Assembly (NCBI GenBank): GCA_029215795.1
Contig: JARDYH010000005.1
Coordinates: forward strand, 42,352,001 to 42,416,000
Length of the DNA: 64,000 nucleotides
DNA from: Anniella stebbinsi
Lineage: Eukaryota; Chordata; Lepidosauria; Squamata; Anniellidae
Direction of reading: 5' to 3'
Part shown: positions 45,140 to 57,179 of the stretch, in pieces
Position numbering within the stretch: the first letter of the stretch is position 1
Layout of the letters: each line of letters opens with the position of its first letter
Notes under the pieces: generated by a model
Databases searched by the model: none
What the model was told of the DNA's origin: nothing
The model's input: the letters and a program-made list of their open reading frames with translations, nothing else
Made by a program: the position numbers and the translations under genes

Positions 45140-46290
45140 ACATTCTAGTAGACATCAGTGATGAACTGAGGGAGGGAAGCCCTGCTGCTGCTGTAGCCTG
45201 CTGGTGGCTACTCCTACTGTTGTCAGTGGTGCCATAAGTGGGGAAAGGGGGCAGTGAATAATTTTTTTTCCAGGGGGTGGGGCAACGCTGCACAGCACTT
45301 TGTAGTTGTAAATCATGCGCAGAGTGTGCACCGCTACAACACACCTGCGCACTTTCCTTGGGTGTGCTCTTTATTCTTGAGCATCACGTTCTATAACACT
45401 TGGAATAGCAGTGTGTTGAATCTGGGGCCTATTTATTTTCAGTCATTCATTGGCGTGCGGAGGAGCAAAAAGAAGTTGTGGGAAAGGGTGAGAACTGCTG
45501 AGAAATTTCTCTGGGCGCAGTGCTTCAGTGGCTACCTCACTGTAAGGAGGGGGCTGAGGGATTTGCTTGTGTGCTTTCTTTTACCACCACCACCCACACA
45601 CCCATTTGTCCGCCAGAACTTTCTCCTTGGGACTTCCCAGTGCTGCGGCCTGCTTAGTGCCTGAAAACTTAAAGAGGCATTTCGGTTTTGCTTTGTTGTT
45701 ATGAAAAGTCCTTTTAATAATAACAGCAACAAGAAGAAGACCTCCTCTTAGTGCTTTCAAGCACTGAGCAGGCACCAGCATTAGAAAGCTCCAAGGCTGC
45801 TAGTCATCTCTCCATTTCCTTTATGTTCTCTTTCAGCACTTTCTCAGCTTTTGTGGGTGATAGTATGGTGCTTTCACAAACCAACATTAACAGCCCAATC
45901 CTATGTATGTTTGCTGAAGGCGGGGCTGTGTGTGTATGAAATCACAAAAAGCCAATGTACATATGGGGAACATCTTCCCTTGTGATTCTGGGACTGATAG
46001 GGATTGTCCATTCAAGCAACACCCCACTCTTCTCTGATGGGCAACATTCCTGTGTTTTCCCCCATCTCACCCACTACACCTGTGAGCTGGAAAATAATTC
46101 ATTGGTTCTCTTTAAATTAAAGAGAACAACGAAGCCAGGGGCCCATGCCAGGTGGAACAGGATGGAAAGTCAATGATTTCCATAGTCACAGTCAGCAAGG
46201 AATTCTTTACAAGGGAGGTGCTACCGCAGGCTACCAAACTGAAGGCCTAACAGGCCGCAGTGCTGCCTGGCTGCGCCTGTTGGAAAGCCG
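45140..46290. other. Unassigned sequence
   Basis: It contains a short MITE fragment CAGCCCAATCCTATGTATG at about 45895-45940 (the 1249 family). No supported exon is seen. Confidence 0.35.
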
Positions 46291-46319
46291 GCCTTGCCAT
46301 CCCTTCCAGGTCCATGTGC

Positions 46320-46665
46320 TACTATTTACATTGCAGCCACTCTCAATGGAATCCACCCCCACCACAGGTTTAATTTACTGGCCTCCTCTGGCTGGACATC
46401 GGCTGCCTGTGTTGTGGGGAACTGGAGAGTGGAAATAGATGGGACAGACATGTACAGCATGAGGAACTGTTGCCACACACAGAATGGAGTTACTTTGGCA
46501 TGGAGGAGCCTGGTTGTGCTGATGCCTGCTACTACCTCTATGCCTTACAAGGAGGCACTCCCCCATTTTTACTTTACTGATCTCCTGCCCTGTCCTGAGC
46601 CTTGCCTGTATGGCTGGAAAATGGAAGCAGAGATAGATGGGACAGGTGCAGCATGGGCAGAATGA
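46320..46665. repeat. Diverged two-copy direct repeat
   Basis: TTTAATTTACTGGCCTCCTC at 46369 and TTTTACTTTACTGATCTCCT at 46566 begin parallel stretches. Both end in an AGATGGGACAG phrase followed by CAGCATG. The spacing is close to 200 bases. A 123-codon open frame spans both copies (EIDGT recurs) but has no start or splice support, and I regard it as repeat DNA. Confidence 0.5.
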
Positions 46666-46669
46666 TGAC

Positions 46670-47572
46670 ATGACTGGAATCGGGGTGGGGGCAGTTGCAT
46701 CCCCTTGCCTCAATCAGCGTATTCCCATGGCCAGTGGGTGTTTGGGACTCATATAGGACTGGAGAAAATGCAAGAACCTCACTGTGCTCCCAATAATTTC
46801 CTAGGGAGCATAATTGGATCTGAATGAGGTTTGCAATAAACTGAGACATTTCCCTTTTTTTCTTTTCTTTTCTCCAAAGTTTTAATCCTAAATTTAGCTG
46901 AGCTCAATTTTGAAACAAACTACGGCTGGGTTGTACCCCATTAGTTGCCTGTCCTGTTTTTAGCTCTAGCCATGACTACATTTAACATGGTCAGTGCAAT
47001 TTTAAACTTAACATTCATGATTAGTCACATACTATTGATTCTTAATTTTAATGGAAATGTTTTCCACAATGCAAAATTTCATGCAGAAGGATCACTCCTC
47101 CTCAAAAACAGATTTTGGACTGGCAGAGCTACACCTTCAACAATGACCCCCTTGTCTAAGCATGTGCAGAGTACCATTCCATCAGTCATTCCTGAGGCAG
47201 AATCATGGCAGAAGTGCAGTTTTAGATTCACCTCCAATAAAGCTAAACCTCTGTGGAGTAGAATTTCATTTCTGCTAATATGTTAGGAATTAACCAGCCT
47301 TACAACTGTATTTTAAAAGTGAACAGTCCTTTTTGCAGAGTCAAATGGACACGCTGCATCATGTGATGTTTCTTATACCTTCCATTCCTCTGCCTAATAC
47401 TGTCTCTTTTTGAAATCTGAAGAGTTCAGCTAATGGCATCCAGTCCAGAGACCCATACAATCAAAGTGGCTCAGCCAATTGCTAACAGAGATTCTTCTGT
47501 CTGCCTGTATGTAGACACTTCATGGTAGCCATCAGCACAACAGCTGTCATTAAGAACTATATAAATTCAAGA
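46670..47572. other. Unassigned sequence
   Basis: No recognisable exon or element is present. It contains a T-rich CTTTTTTTCTTTTC run near 46855. Confidence 0.35.
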
Positions 47573-47660
47573 CTGCAATTTTAAATGCAGTTGCTAAAGA
47601 GTACCCCTCATTGAACACAGTGAGGCTTACTTCTGAATACATATGTATACGATTGCACCA
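47573..47660. mobile_element. Short MITE, palindromic
   Basis: The ends ACTGCAATTTTAAATGCAG and GTATACGATTGCACC frame ATTGAACACAGTGAGGCTTA and TTCTGAATACATATG, matching the CAATCCTATAC family seen at 1249 and 30785. Confidence 0.55.
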
Positions 47661-47944
47661 TAATTGTATGGTAATGAGATTTGGGGTTGGTCTAAATTTC
47701 CTTTCAGGAATCCCTTGCAACCTAGTGATTCTGATTGTAAAAGATTCAGGATCAGAGGGAGGTCAAAACTGGTTGAATTACTTTAGCTTGGCACATCCCC
47801 ATTGATTTAGGCCTAGACCTGTCTCATATTCACCCAAAATTTGGGGTCTCAGTGACCCTAACCTGATTTGACTTACCCATGCTGATTTTATATTGGGTTG
47901 CATCGGACTTGCTGTGGTATCATGATTTTATATCAAATTGTGTT

Positions 47945-48025
47945 TAATGATTGTATCCCACTCTGTGATCTATTGCTATAGGGTGGTTTAGAAAGATTAT
48001 AATAAATAAATAAATAAATAAATGG
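47945..48025 (+). mobile_element. LINE 3' end with (AATA)n tail
   Basis: ATGATTGTATCCCACTCTG and TATAGGGTGGTTTAGAAAG lead into a (TAAA/AATA)n tail. This is the usual 3' end of a 5'-truncated LINE. Confidence 0.55.
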
Positions 48026-48959
48026 CTCTTAATGGATAGCAAATATTTGAAGGGGTGCCTCTTCCCTCATGTCCTCTCCCCTCCCCTGTGGAATGTGCTA
48101 ATTAAGTGTCTGTGAAAATGCAAGTTGCTGTTTGTGGAGTTGCAACAGAAAGAAACTGGGACAAGATCAGGCTGAAGGTGACTGAGCTTAGTTGGAGCTC
48201 TGGAAACAATGTTATGGTGCCCACCCCCACCTCCCAAACTAGTGGGGAAACAGAAATATCTTCCAGTATTACTGCTGTGAATCACCACTTATGCCCAACA
48301 TATGTGTAAGTCATACATGATAAACATACCGTAAGCCTTCTCTGACCTCATTCCACAGAAAAGAAAACTCTGGGTAACATTTGCATCTGTGGAGTTCTCA
48401 CCATTTGGAGAAAATTGAGTGTGAGGACATAACATTGCTGACCTGCTGTAGCTATTATTCTTGTGTTCTCTTTTTAAAACACATATACAGTCTTCTGGGC
48501 CTACCTGACCCTGACTGAAAATCTTTAGAACGTTGCTACAATTACTGCTAGGACTATTATTATCTTGAGTATGTAGATCTATTACATTATGGATTAAAAA
48601 AACACTGCTTGTTTCTCTGTCCTTGTTAATGGGCGAATATTTACAAGGTACATGTTATTTCTTAAACCTGACCCATTTTCCAGTTCAGAATTCTCCAGTT
48701 TTCAGCACAGATATTTAATATGCACCTGCTTGCTTGACATCTCTGCAGCAATCCAGGCTGCCTCAGCTTTCTTTACTATCTAGATTTGTTAACAAGAGCC
48801 CTCAACTTCATGAACTTCTGTTTTCCCCATCACAGTACAATAATGGATCTCTTACCTCTCTTGAAGCAACTGAAATACAGGGGCAGCAGCAGCAGAAAGA
48901 AAAGGCCATGCTTATCAATTAAAAAAAGAGAAAAAAAGAAAAAGACAGCACTTTTGTTT
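48026..48959. other. Unassigned sequence
   Basis: No supported exon or element is seen. Confidence 0.35.
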
Positions 48960-49260
48960 GAAGGCGACAAATGTTTATGAGCCCCTGGCCGTTTAATGGC
49001 CCTGCACACCAACTTTGCTATAATGAAAACAACAAAACAAGTGGAAACCTTTTCAAAATCATTGCTAGTGGCACTGCAAATGTGGAGGCTTATAGGCATA
49101 ACTCACACTCCTGTCTAGGGATAAGGCTCTTTCCGCATGTTTCTGTTTAAAGGCATAATTGTCTCAGGCAGGTCAGACTTGTTTCTTCGGCAAACAAACT
49201 CTGCATTGTCAAACAATCCCCTGAAAAGACAACTTCCTCCTAGAATGTACCATTATTCCC
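48960..49260. promoter_or_regulatory. Candidate conserved non-coding element
   Basis: This is unique-looking sequence without repeat signatures. It has TTTATGAGCCCCTGG, CCGTTTAATGGCCC and CTTTGCTATAATGAAAAC phrases and no open frame of interest. It is a candidate enhancer by composition alone. Confidence 0.22.
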
Positions 49261-49761
49261 AGTAGGGGTCAAAGGCAAAAAAGAGTGACAGAAGGTGGCA
49301 CATACCAATATGCTCGCAAAATGAACTGTACCATCTAGCTAAGCAATTCCTCAGTGCAAGAAAACAAATCAGCTCCTGATTTTAATAGTAACAATATGTT
49401 GTTTTATGTTAGCTGGATGGATAGATGATTTGTCATAACATTGTAGATATTTAAAAGTGTGCATAATAATTATTACTGTGGTCTGAATCATAAATATTTG
49501 AAAGTACCGATTCTGCAAATGATAATTACTATCTTCTCACTCTCTGTTCTCAAAATTTTCTCTTACCAAGATTTATTAGAAGTGAAAATCACGCCCACAA
49601 AAATCCCACCTTTATAAGCCTCAGAATGCTATTGCTTGTACAGATGACAGCTGTTGAGCTAGTAACTTGACCCAGGGCATCCATGATCTACTCAGCAAAG
49701 TCTACAAATGTGCCAAATTAAAACTTAGTTGAGAAAAATGGCCATACATGCAGCATGTAGG

Positions 49762-49975
49762 GATGGGCAAACAAGCGATGTTTGAGATTGCTATGATTTC
49801 CCGAACATTGTCTTGCTGCAGATCTCATGCCCATTCCCATTCGCGATTGCTGCTTGCTTTGTGCAAACAGGAAACTTGAGCGAATCAAGCAGCATTCAAA
49901 CTAGAAATTTGCACATATCTCCTGAAATGTGTACAAAACTACCCCAAATTGTGAAAATTTCCTAGTATGCAAGGG
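49762..49975. mobile_element. hAT-like fragment (TAGGGATGGGCAAAC)
   Basis: The left end TAGGGATGGGCAAACAAGCG matches the complement of the right end of the 39187 element. Interior phrases GCAGATCTCATGCCCATTCC and AATTTGCACATATCTCC agree with that family. The right end is missing. Confidence 0.5.
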
Positions 49976-50209
49976 GAAGGGCTCAGATCTCTGACTCCCC
50001 CTTCTGAGGTTAGAGTGATGTCTCCAGCCTTGGAGAGGGAAATCCATGATATCCTATGCCCCCCACCCCACCCCAGACAATGCCTAGGGCCATAGGATTA
50101 TTACTTTATTGAACTCTATCCCCTCCTATTTTTTGTGAAGATTAAAATGGTGATGGTTGTTGTTGGAGAGATAACAACTTACTCTCCATGCAACCACACT
50201 TTTCCCTTG

Positions 50210-50350
50210 GTTGATTTGTGGATTTATTTCTGTTTTTTAGTTTTGGTTTTAATTTTTAATTTTAATTGAGAGTGTTAGCTGCCTTGAATTGTTTTGAAAG
50301 GAAGGGCAGGATGGAAATAGATCAATGAATCAAACAATTAATCAATAAAG
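50210..50350 (+). mobile_element. LINE 3' end fragment
   Basis: TTAGCTGCCTTGAATTG, GGAAGGGCAGGATGG and a degraded AATCAATAAA tail mark a LINE 3' end just upstream of the larger LINE at 50430. Confidence 0.55.
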
Positions 50351-50429
50351 TCATCATCTGCAAAAACCCTCCACAAAACTTCTGTTTATGCCCCATGTCA
50401 TTCTTCTTTAGTCTTTTCTTATTTAATCA

Positions 50430-52054
50430 GGGAAGTGATTAATGCCTCTCTGCGAGAGGGAAATGGTCCCAGGCCTCCTGAAAGAGGCACTAGTGAGATC
50501 AATCCTGAAGGAAGTTTCCCTGAAACCAGAAAATCTTAATAACTATAGGCCGGTGGCAAATGTTCCATTCCTGTGCAAAGTCCTTGAGCGGGTGGTTGGG
50601 GGCCAGCTCCAGACACTCTTGGATGAGACTGATTATCTGGATCCATTTCAGTCGGGTTTCAGGCCCGGTTTTGGCACAGAAACAGCCATGGTCACCATGT
50701 ATGATGACCTATGTTGGGAGTGTGTCTCTGTTGATTCTCCTTGATCTCTCAGTGGCTTTCGATACCATCGACCATGGTACCCTTCTGGGACGACTGGCTG
50801 AGTTTGGAGTGAGAGGCACTGCATTGCAGTGGTTCTGCTCCCACTTGGTGGGTCGGCTCCAGAAGGTGGTGGTTGGGGAACATTGCTCGGCCCCATGGAT
50901 TCTCCAGTATGGGGTTCCGCATGGGTCAATCTTGTCCCCCATGCTGTTCAATATCTACATGAAACCATTGGGTGCAGTCATCTGGAGTTTTGGAGTGTGT
51001 TGTCATCAGTATGCTGATGACACGCAGCTCTACTTCTCTTTTTCATCTTCATCAGGTGAGGCTGTGGATGTGCTGCTGAATCGGTGCTTGGCTGCGACAA
51101 TGGACTGGATGAGAGTTAATAAACTGAAACTCAATCCAGACAAGACTTAGATGCTGTTAGCAGGTGGTTCTGCTGACCGGATGGAGGGTGTTCAACCTGT
51201 TCTGGATGGGGTTGCACTCCCCCTGAAGGAACAGGTTCGTAGCTTGGGAGTTCTCCTAGAACCATCTCTGCCACCTGAGTCTCAGGTGGCCTCGGTGGCA
51301 CGGAGTGCCTTCTATCAACTTCAGTTGTGGCCCAACTACACCCCTATCTGGACAGGGATAACCTGGCTTCAGTTGTCCATGCTCTGGTAATCTCCAAATT
51401 AGATTACTGCAATGCACTCTACATGGGGTTGCCTTTGAAGATGGTTCAGTAGAGGCTTGCACAAAATGCAGCAGCCAGATTGGTAATAGGGACCAGAAGG
51501 TTCGGACATATAAGACTGATTCTGGCCCATTTGCATTGGCTGCCTGTATGTTTCAAAGCCCGATTCAAGGTGCTGGTTTTAACCTATAAAGCCTTACAAT
51601 GCTTGGGACCACAATACCTGATGGAACGCCTCTCCTGACATGAACCTACCTGTTCACTACACTCAACATCGAAGGTCCTCCTCCAGGTGCCTACTCCGAA
51701 GGAAGTTCAGAGGATGGCAACAAGGGAGAGGGCCTTCTCTGCAGTGGCCCACAATTATTGAATGATCTTCCCGATGAGGCCCACCTGGAGACAACATTGT
51801 TATCTTTTTGGCGCCAGGTCAAAACTTTTCTTTTCTCCCAGGCATTTAACAGATTAAGTTGAGTTTTTAACTGAGTCTTTGGCTTGGCTGAAATTTTAAA
51901 ATTGTTTTAAATGTTAACTGGTTTTATGGTTTATGGTTTTAAATTTTGTATATTTACTTTTAATGTTCAATCTTTAAATTCTTGTAAAGCGCCCAGACAG
52001 CTTCAGCTATGGGGTGGTATATACATGTAATAATAATAATAATAATAATAATAA
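50430..52054 (+). mobile_element. L2/CR1-clade LINE, 5'-truncated reverse transcriptase
   Basis: The best retroelement here. Frame one reads NNYRPVANVPFLCKVLERVV then DPFQSGFRPGFGTETAMV (reverse transcriptase fingers). Around 50720 the frame shifts, losing bases before the palm. The next frame gives LLILLDLSVAFDTIDH (motif A aspartates), GVPHGSILSPMLFNIYM, and YADDTQLY at 51010 (catalytic motif C). It continues to NKLKLNPDKT, where a TAG at 51148 breaks it. C-terminal blocks follow to an FRQVKTFLFSQ-like phrase near 51835. The element ends in (AAT)n at 52028-52054. The endonuclease domain and 5' end are missing, and the copy is inactive. Confidence 0.9.
52028..52054. repeat. (AAT)n LINE tail
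   Basis: About nine AAT units close the LINE at 50430. The sequence then runs into TTTATTTTAAATATTTC. Confidence 0.85.
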
Positions 52055-53059
52055 TTTATTTTAAATATTTCTTCAATATTTATTTTTGACTTTTTCAAAC
52101 ATGGACCTTGATATACATTAACAGTTGTATTTCTTTCACAGTTCTTGGTTAGCCCTCTTGGCCATATAAAATGGGACAATTTGTTTATTGCAGCTTCAAC
52201 ACAGTTGCATTAGTCATTTTCTATCTTTAAGGCCACTGAAAAGTAGCCCCCAAAGAGGTAATATTTCCATTACGAATGTCAGGAGAGAAGAGAACCCTGA
52301 ATATTGGAGGAAGGACAGATGGACAAGTATTGCTACAAGCTTATTTATTCAGTTGTTATGAAATGGACGAAAGAGTTCATAATATGCTCCAGTAAAGAAT
52401 AAGGAATCTGAATACAAAGAGGGGGAGTTACCCTCAAATGAAATTGTCATTTGGGGGTAAAAGTAATTCCCACCCATGTTTCTGAATTCCTACAAAACAA
52501 GGTTGGGGGAAGAGCTGGATCATCTCCCAATATAATATCCAAACTCCCTCTGGCCACTGCTGGGACTCTTCAGATTTTATTTTCCCTGATCCTTTTCTGA
52601 CTTCATTTGTGTGTGTGAGTCCTTTGTCTTCATTTAAGCTCTTTATTATAAAAGGAAATATGTTAGTAAAAAAAAAAATCCTTCTGTCATCAATCATTAT
52701 TCCACCTCTCCTGCTGTCCCCCGTCTTAAACTCTCAGGTTTTATTTAGAGAGAGGCAAGAACCACTGCTCAAATTCAGAAGAAAGCACTATTGGGAAAGT
52801 ATATGTGTGCAGTCATTCACGGAGGCCGAGTGAATTCATATTATTCCTCTAATATGTTTAACTTCTATATTCCACATGACGGTTCTGTAGAGTGGTTAAC
52901 TCATGTTAATGCACATACAAATAATCAGTGTATTTTGTATTATTGTTTTTGTACATCACTATAAGACCTTAACTAGATAAAAAGTTATTAATAAAACTAT
53001 TAAAGAAATATAAATTAATAAGTCCCCTGATAACCCTGCTATAGCTAGCCTATCTATAG
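52055..53059. other. Unassigned AT-rich sequence
   Basis: No supported exon or complete element is seen. It has a 10-base A run near 52668. Confidence 0.35.
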
Positions 53060-53275
53060 CAGGGGTAGGCAATCTTTTTGGGCCATGGGTACATTTCACA
53101 ATCTGAGAAACTGTTCTGGGCACCACCACAATATGGCTGCCATGAGACAAGTAACCTGTCCAACAGAATGAATACAAGGCAGAGGTGGGGTCTGAGCTCC
53201 AACACACTAAACAACTCCTTTGAACCAGTTTTCAACACCAACAGAAACCTATTTCACAGCAATCCCAGCTGCTAG
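53060..53275. mobile_element. Possible hAT-like left end
   Basis: CAGGGGTAGGCAATCTTTTTGG is cut here to its first 20 informative bases. It is a typical start of CAGGGG-type hAT elements, with CATGGGTACATTTCACAATC following. A right end and target duplication were not found, so the extent is a guess. Confidence 0.4.
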
Positions 53276-53545
53276 TTAGAAAATCTGATAAAGTGGGAAA
53301 GGTAGGACACCTTGGTAGGCATCAAGAAAGGTATCCAGGGGTGTATTAGTGTCCATCATCACCACATTTCCTACTCGAAATTTATAGTCTCTGGTTTTTC
53401 CATTCAATAATCGTACTTTACTTCCAATGGTATGCATCCTCCTGTTATCTTGGAGGCAAAATACTGAAAGATGCAGTATGCCAGGGGACATGAACCAGGG
53501 AATGTGTACATGGGGCAAACAGAGATGCATATTTCTGCTCATCAT
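53276..53545 (-). pseudogene. Unrecognised protein-like frame
   Basis: The minus-strand frame contains RMHTIGSKVRLLNGKTRDYK, FRVGNVVMMDTNTPLDTFLD and AYQGVLPFPLYQIF, then a stop. Its composition looks protein-like rather than repeat-like. The frame extends upstream only through an apparently different sequence. A second frame, 53660-53445, overlaps it as though one coding region had shifted. No convincing donor or acceptor was found (CCTCCAAG at about 53451 is a weak candidate acceptor). It may be a fragment of a processed pseudogene, an exon of an unknown gene, or chance. Confidence 0.3.
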
Positions 53546-53799
53546 CCATAATTGTTGTTTTCTTCAACATTGTCACCACTGTAGAGAAAGTGAGAGGGCT
53601 CCATGGCGATGTCATCAACCGAGCAGAGCAAGGACCTTCACAACCCACATCACTCCCCATTTACCTTGATACCTTCCCATCCAAGGAACAGGCCCTCATC
53701 TTCACCAATTTAATAATAAAAATCTACCTCTGTCTAGGCAATTCTGAATTTCCCACATTACCAGAATTACAAACAAGTGTCTAGCAACCCATCCCTAGT

Positions 53800-54876
53800 A
53801 TTAATTATAGTTCACTGTAATTCATTTTAAATGACCACATATACTGCCGGGGAGGGGGGGAGTAGCATCTGTGTGGAAAATCAAGTTGTCATACAGAACT
53901 GGATTGTCAAACCAAAAGGTGCCAAAAGGTTGCCAGACTGTCATTAGAAAATATAGCTTGTGAGCAGAGTGCTGGTGCCTAGCTGTGCCAGGGGATCCTG
54001 AAATGTTGCCCTCTTGGCACTGTCTCTGTTTACCACAATGGCATCAGTTTCATGAGCCGGCGACCATTTTGTTTGGGTAGCCCCAGCCAAGGTCATCATT
54101 GCGTAGAGCGTCAGCCCACGAATAGCTGTTGTTTGCTATTTCTGGGGTGAATTGCTAGTTTCTGTTTGCATCGAAAGCTGTGAGGAATCCCTGCTATACT
54201 TGGGACGTGGCAGAACTGACTTAGTCAGAGTTTCTTGGATAAAACGCTTAAAAGAAATTAAAAGGGGGAAAATTAGCCAGAAAGATGAGTCACTACTATA
54301 TAAAACTCACTCTGTAATATTTCACAGAAGGCAAAGATTAACCGTGATATAGATCAAGATGTGGCCCATGCAGCACCTCAGCCTTCATGTAGGCAGCCCC
54401 CCCCCCCAACTCCCCATATCTGGGCTGCTGCCACTGTAAGGAAAAAGGCCCGGTTGAAAAGAGAAAACTCACCAAAATTGTGCAGCCTCTCAGCTCTGTT
54501 TTGGATGTTCAGGGAAGTGGGAAAGTCAATTCCCAGCAGTCAGGTGCCAATGCGACCCAACTACAGATCATGGCTGCTGAAGCACCCCTTGGAATGATGC
54601 TGGAGGGGCTGCGTTCTGTGATTTCTTCTCTATGCTTGTGCGTGGGCTGGAGTGCTAGGAGTTGAACTTTTCTGTTTCACTGACCATTTGAAACAAAGCC
54701 AAAGAGAAATTTTGGTGAGCCTGCAACTGCAAGACCTGTTTGTGTGTGGGTGTGTGCATATTAGCAATCTTACACTGAACTCAGAGGAGATGGTCAATTT
54801 CAAAGCTCAAGAAAATTTCCCTGTGTGGACACAGTGGTGGGTGGGTGCATGGGAGAGACAGAGAGAGTAAGAGAGA
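53800..54876. other. Unassigned sequence
   Basis: No supported exon or element is seen. An 8-10 base C run lies near 54400. The 54440-54660 part looks unique and moderately GC-rich, but nothing identifies it. Confidence 0.35.
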
Positions 54877-54909
54877 GGATGGAGGGATGGAGGGATGGAG
54901 GGATGGATG
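54877..54909. repeat. GGATGGAG minisatellite
   Basis: GGATGGAG repeats about four times, preceded by a GAGAGAGA patch. Confidence 0.85.
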
Positions 54910-55106
54910 CTGAAGGACAGAAAGAGGGAAAGAAAGAAAGTGTGGCAGAGGATTTACAAGCAACAAAGGGTCATGGGTAAATTCACAAAAAGATTCCTCT
55001 AGCAATACAATAAGGTTCAGATGCTTCATAAAGCAATCCAGGACCAGGACAACATGGGGCATTTTTGCTGGTCCCAGGCATTCCATCCTTCCCATCTGGA
55101 TTTAGG

Positions 55107-55979
55107 TAGGGTGACCAGATTTTGGAACCCAAAATCCCAGTCCCCCCCCGCCAACAACCCCCCCACCAAGCCACCCCCCAAAACAAACCCCCCAAGTCAC
55201 CTCCCCACCCAAAACAACCCCCCCCACCAAGCCACCCACCCCCAAAAAACATCAGTCCGGACCTACCGGGGCGGGTTCTCTTCTGCTGCCGCCGCTGCGC
55301 CACCGCCACCGCCGCCGGGTCCCCCGCCGGCTCGTAAGGCCAGCGGCCGCGTGGAAGAGGCAGGGGAGGGCCGGATCCGGAAGTGACGTAATCGGCCCTC
55401 CTCCGCCTCTTACGCGCGGCCACTGGCCTTACGAGCTGGTGGGGGACCCGGCGGCGGTGGTGGCGCGGCGGGGGACCCGGCGGTGGTGGCGCGGCCGCGG
55501 CGGCGCGGCAGACCCGGCGACGGCGGCGCGGCGGCGGACCTGGCTGCTCCAGCAGGTAAGTGCCCCGCGCCCCGCGCCTCGCGCTCCTTACCCGCTTCCC
55601 TCCGGTGCTCGAATCTACTGAGAAACAGGCTTCACAGCCTGTCTCTCAGTATCGCGCCAGGTGATGACGTCATCACCCGGCGCGCTACTGAGGGACAGGC
55701 TGCGAAGCCTGTTTCTCAGTAGATTCGAGCACCGGAGGGAAGCGGACGCCCCTGCGGGTAAGGAGCGCGAGGCGCGAGGGAGGGCACTTCCCTGTTGGGG
55801 CGGCCGCTTCCCGGGCTCCTCCGCCGCCACCGCCGCCGGGTCTACCGCCGCTCCTTGCTTGCTGCCACCGCTGTGTGACCCTCCGCCACCCCGGTTTGCC
55901 CCCCCGCCCCCCGGTTGGGCCAGTTCGCCCCTGGATTCCCGGTTAGGACCGGGAAATCCCGAGCCATCTGGACAGCCTA
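55107..55979. mobile_element. hAT-like element, TAGGGTGACCAGA type
   Basis: The ends are TAGGGTGACCAGATTTTGG and CCATCTGGACAGCCTA. A perfect 8-base target duplication GATTTAGG lies at 55099-55106 and 55980-55987. After a C/A-rich left part, the GC-rich core folds around GGTGATGACGTCATCACC, which contains a perfect CRE octamer TGACGTCA at 55665-55672. The arms carry AATCTACTGAGAAACAGGCT. That phrase is shared with the 60587 element, which has different ends. Outward CAGGTAAGT lies at 55553-55561. There is no transposase. Confidence 0.9.
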
Positions 55980-55987
55980 GATTTAGG

Positions 55988-57170
55988 CCTAAAAGATCTA
56001 GGAACAGTAGGATGCATGGAGGGTAAGGTATAACCAATCACAATTTGTGACATTGCACAACTTCACTACTGATCATGGAGTATGTCTGTTAAGGCATGAG
56101 CCTTAGCTTTCAGTTTCCTGGCTTTGTGAAGCTTGAGATAGCCTGAACTCTGGTCTTAAAATGGCAGGGGTTTTATCATTGAATTTATATTGTGTTTTAT
56201 GTGATTATACTCTCTTGCACTCTTTTTAAAGAAATCTTAACCACTTTGAGACTGGCCTTATTAGGAGCATGCAATAATGTTTTTGTTCCACCATTCCATT
56301 TTTGTTGTTGTTATTAAAACTAAATTGCCTGCATATTCATTTGTTATATCATTTGTTTTAATCCTTTCTGTAGCCTTTCCCCTTTTTGCATGATGATGAT
56401 GATGATCAGCAGTGATTTAGTGCAGAGTGAGAGCACATTAGGATCATTCATGTAGCAACCACGCAGTTTCCCTCTCTCAAAGGCACATTTTTGCAAAGTC
56501 CTTTAGTGCCACTTTTTCCCTTAAATGTGGCTCCCACACAATTCCATTGTTGTGTGCCCCATTCCCCGGAATTAAATCATGCGTATTGGACATGCCTAGG
56601 GGTGTGTCTGTGACCTGGCCGTGACTTGGTCAAGGGAGCTGTCCCCTTTCCCCCCACCCATTCCTTTTCCCCCAAATTGGCAGTAGCTTTTGGACGCAGG
56701 CTTCTTTTCCCACTATTACTCAGTAATTATATTTCGCTGATCACCTTTCCTGATTATTTTTACATTGCAGCATTTCTCAGTTGCGTTGTTTTGTTTCTGT
56801 GTAGAAAGGAAGCTTCAACATTGCTAGTTCACAGTCCTGTATTCGCACAATTGTGTAATGTTGCCTTAGCACAATAGTCATAACTGAGTTGTACTAGGTG
56901 AGTAAGTCATTCTCCACCCTTACAATGACCAGGAGTGTGGGGAGCAGGGCTTCAATGCTGCTCGTCCACTAAACTTCCATGAGCAGAGGCGGATTGAAAG
57001 GGGTGGGGAGCAACCCTCTCTCATTCACTGAGCAGCACCTAGGTGATTGATGACATTCAGTACTACTGGCTGGACTCCACCCACCCAACCCTGAAGCATG
57101 ACAGTTTCAAGTCCCATTTGACCTGTGAAAGTAGGATTTTGGTAGTGTATATTCCACTTTTATTTTTTGC
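55988..57170. other. Unassigned sequence
   Basis: A GATGAT run lies at 56391-56407. No supported exon is seen. Confidence 0.35.
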
Positions 57171-57179
57171 TTTGTATGC

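Noticed and set aside
50560..51150. 196-codon frame as a host gene
   Set aside because: AFDTIDH and YADD motifs identify it as LINE reverse transcriptase. It is frameshifted and truncated and ends in a microsatellite tail.
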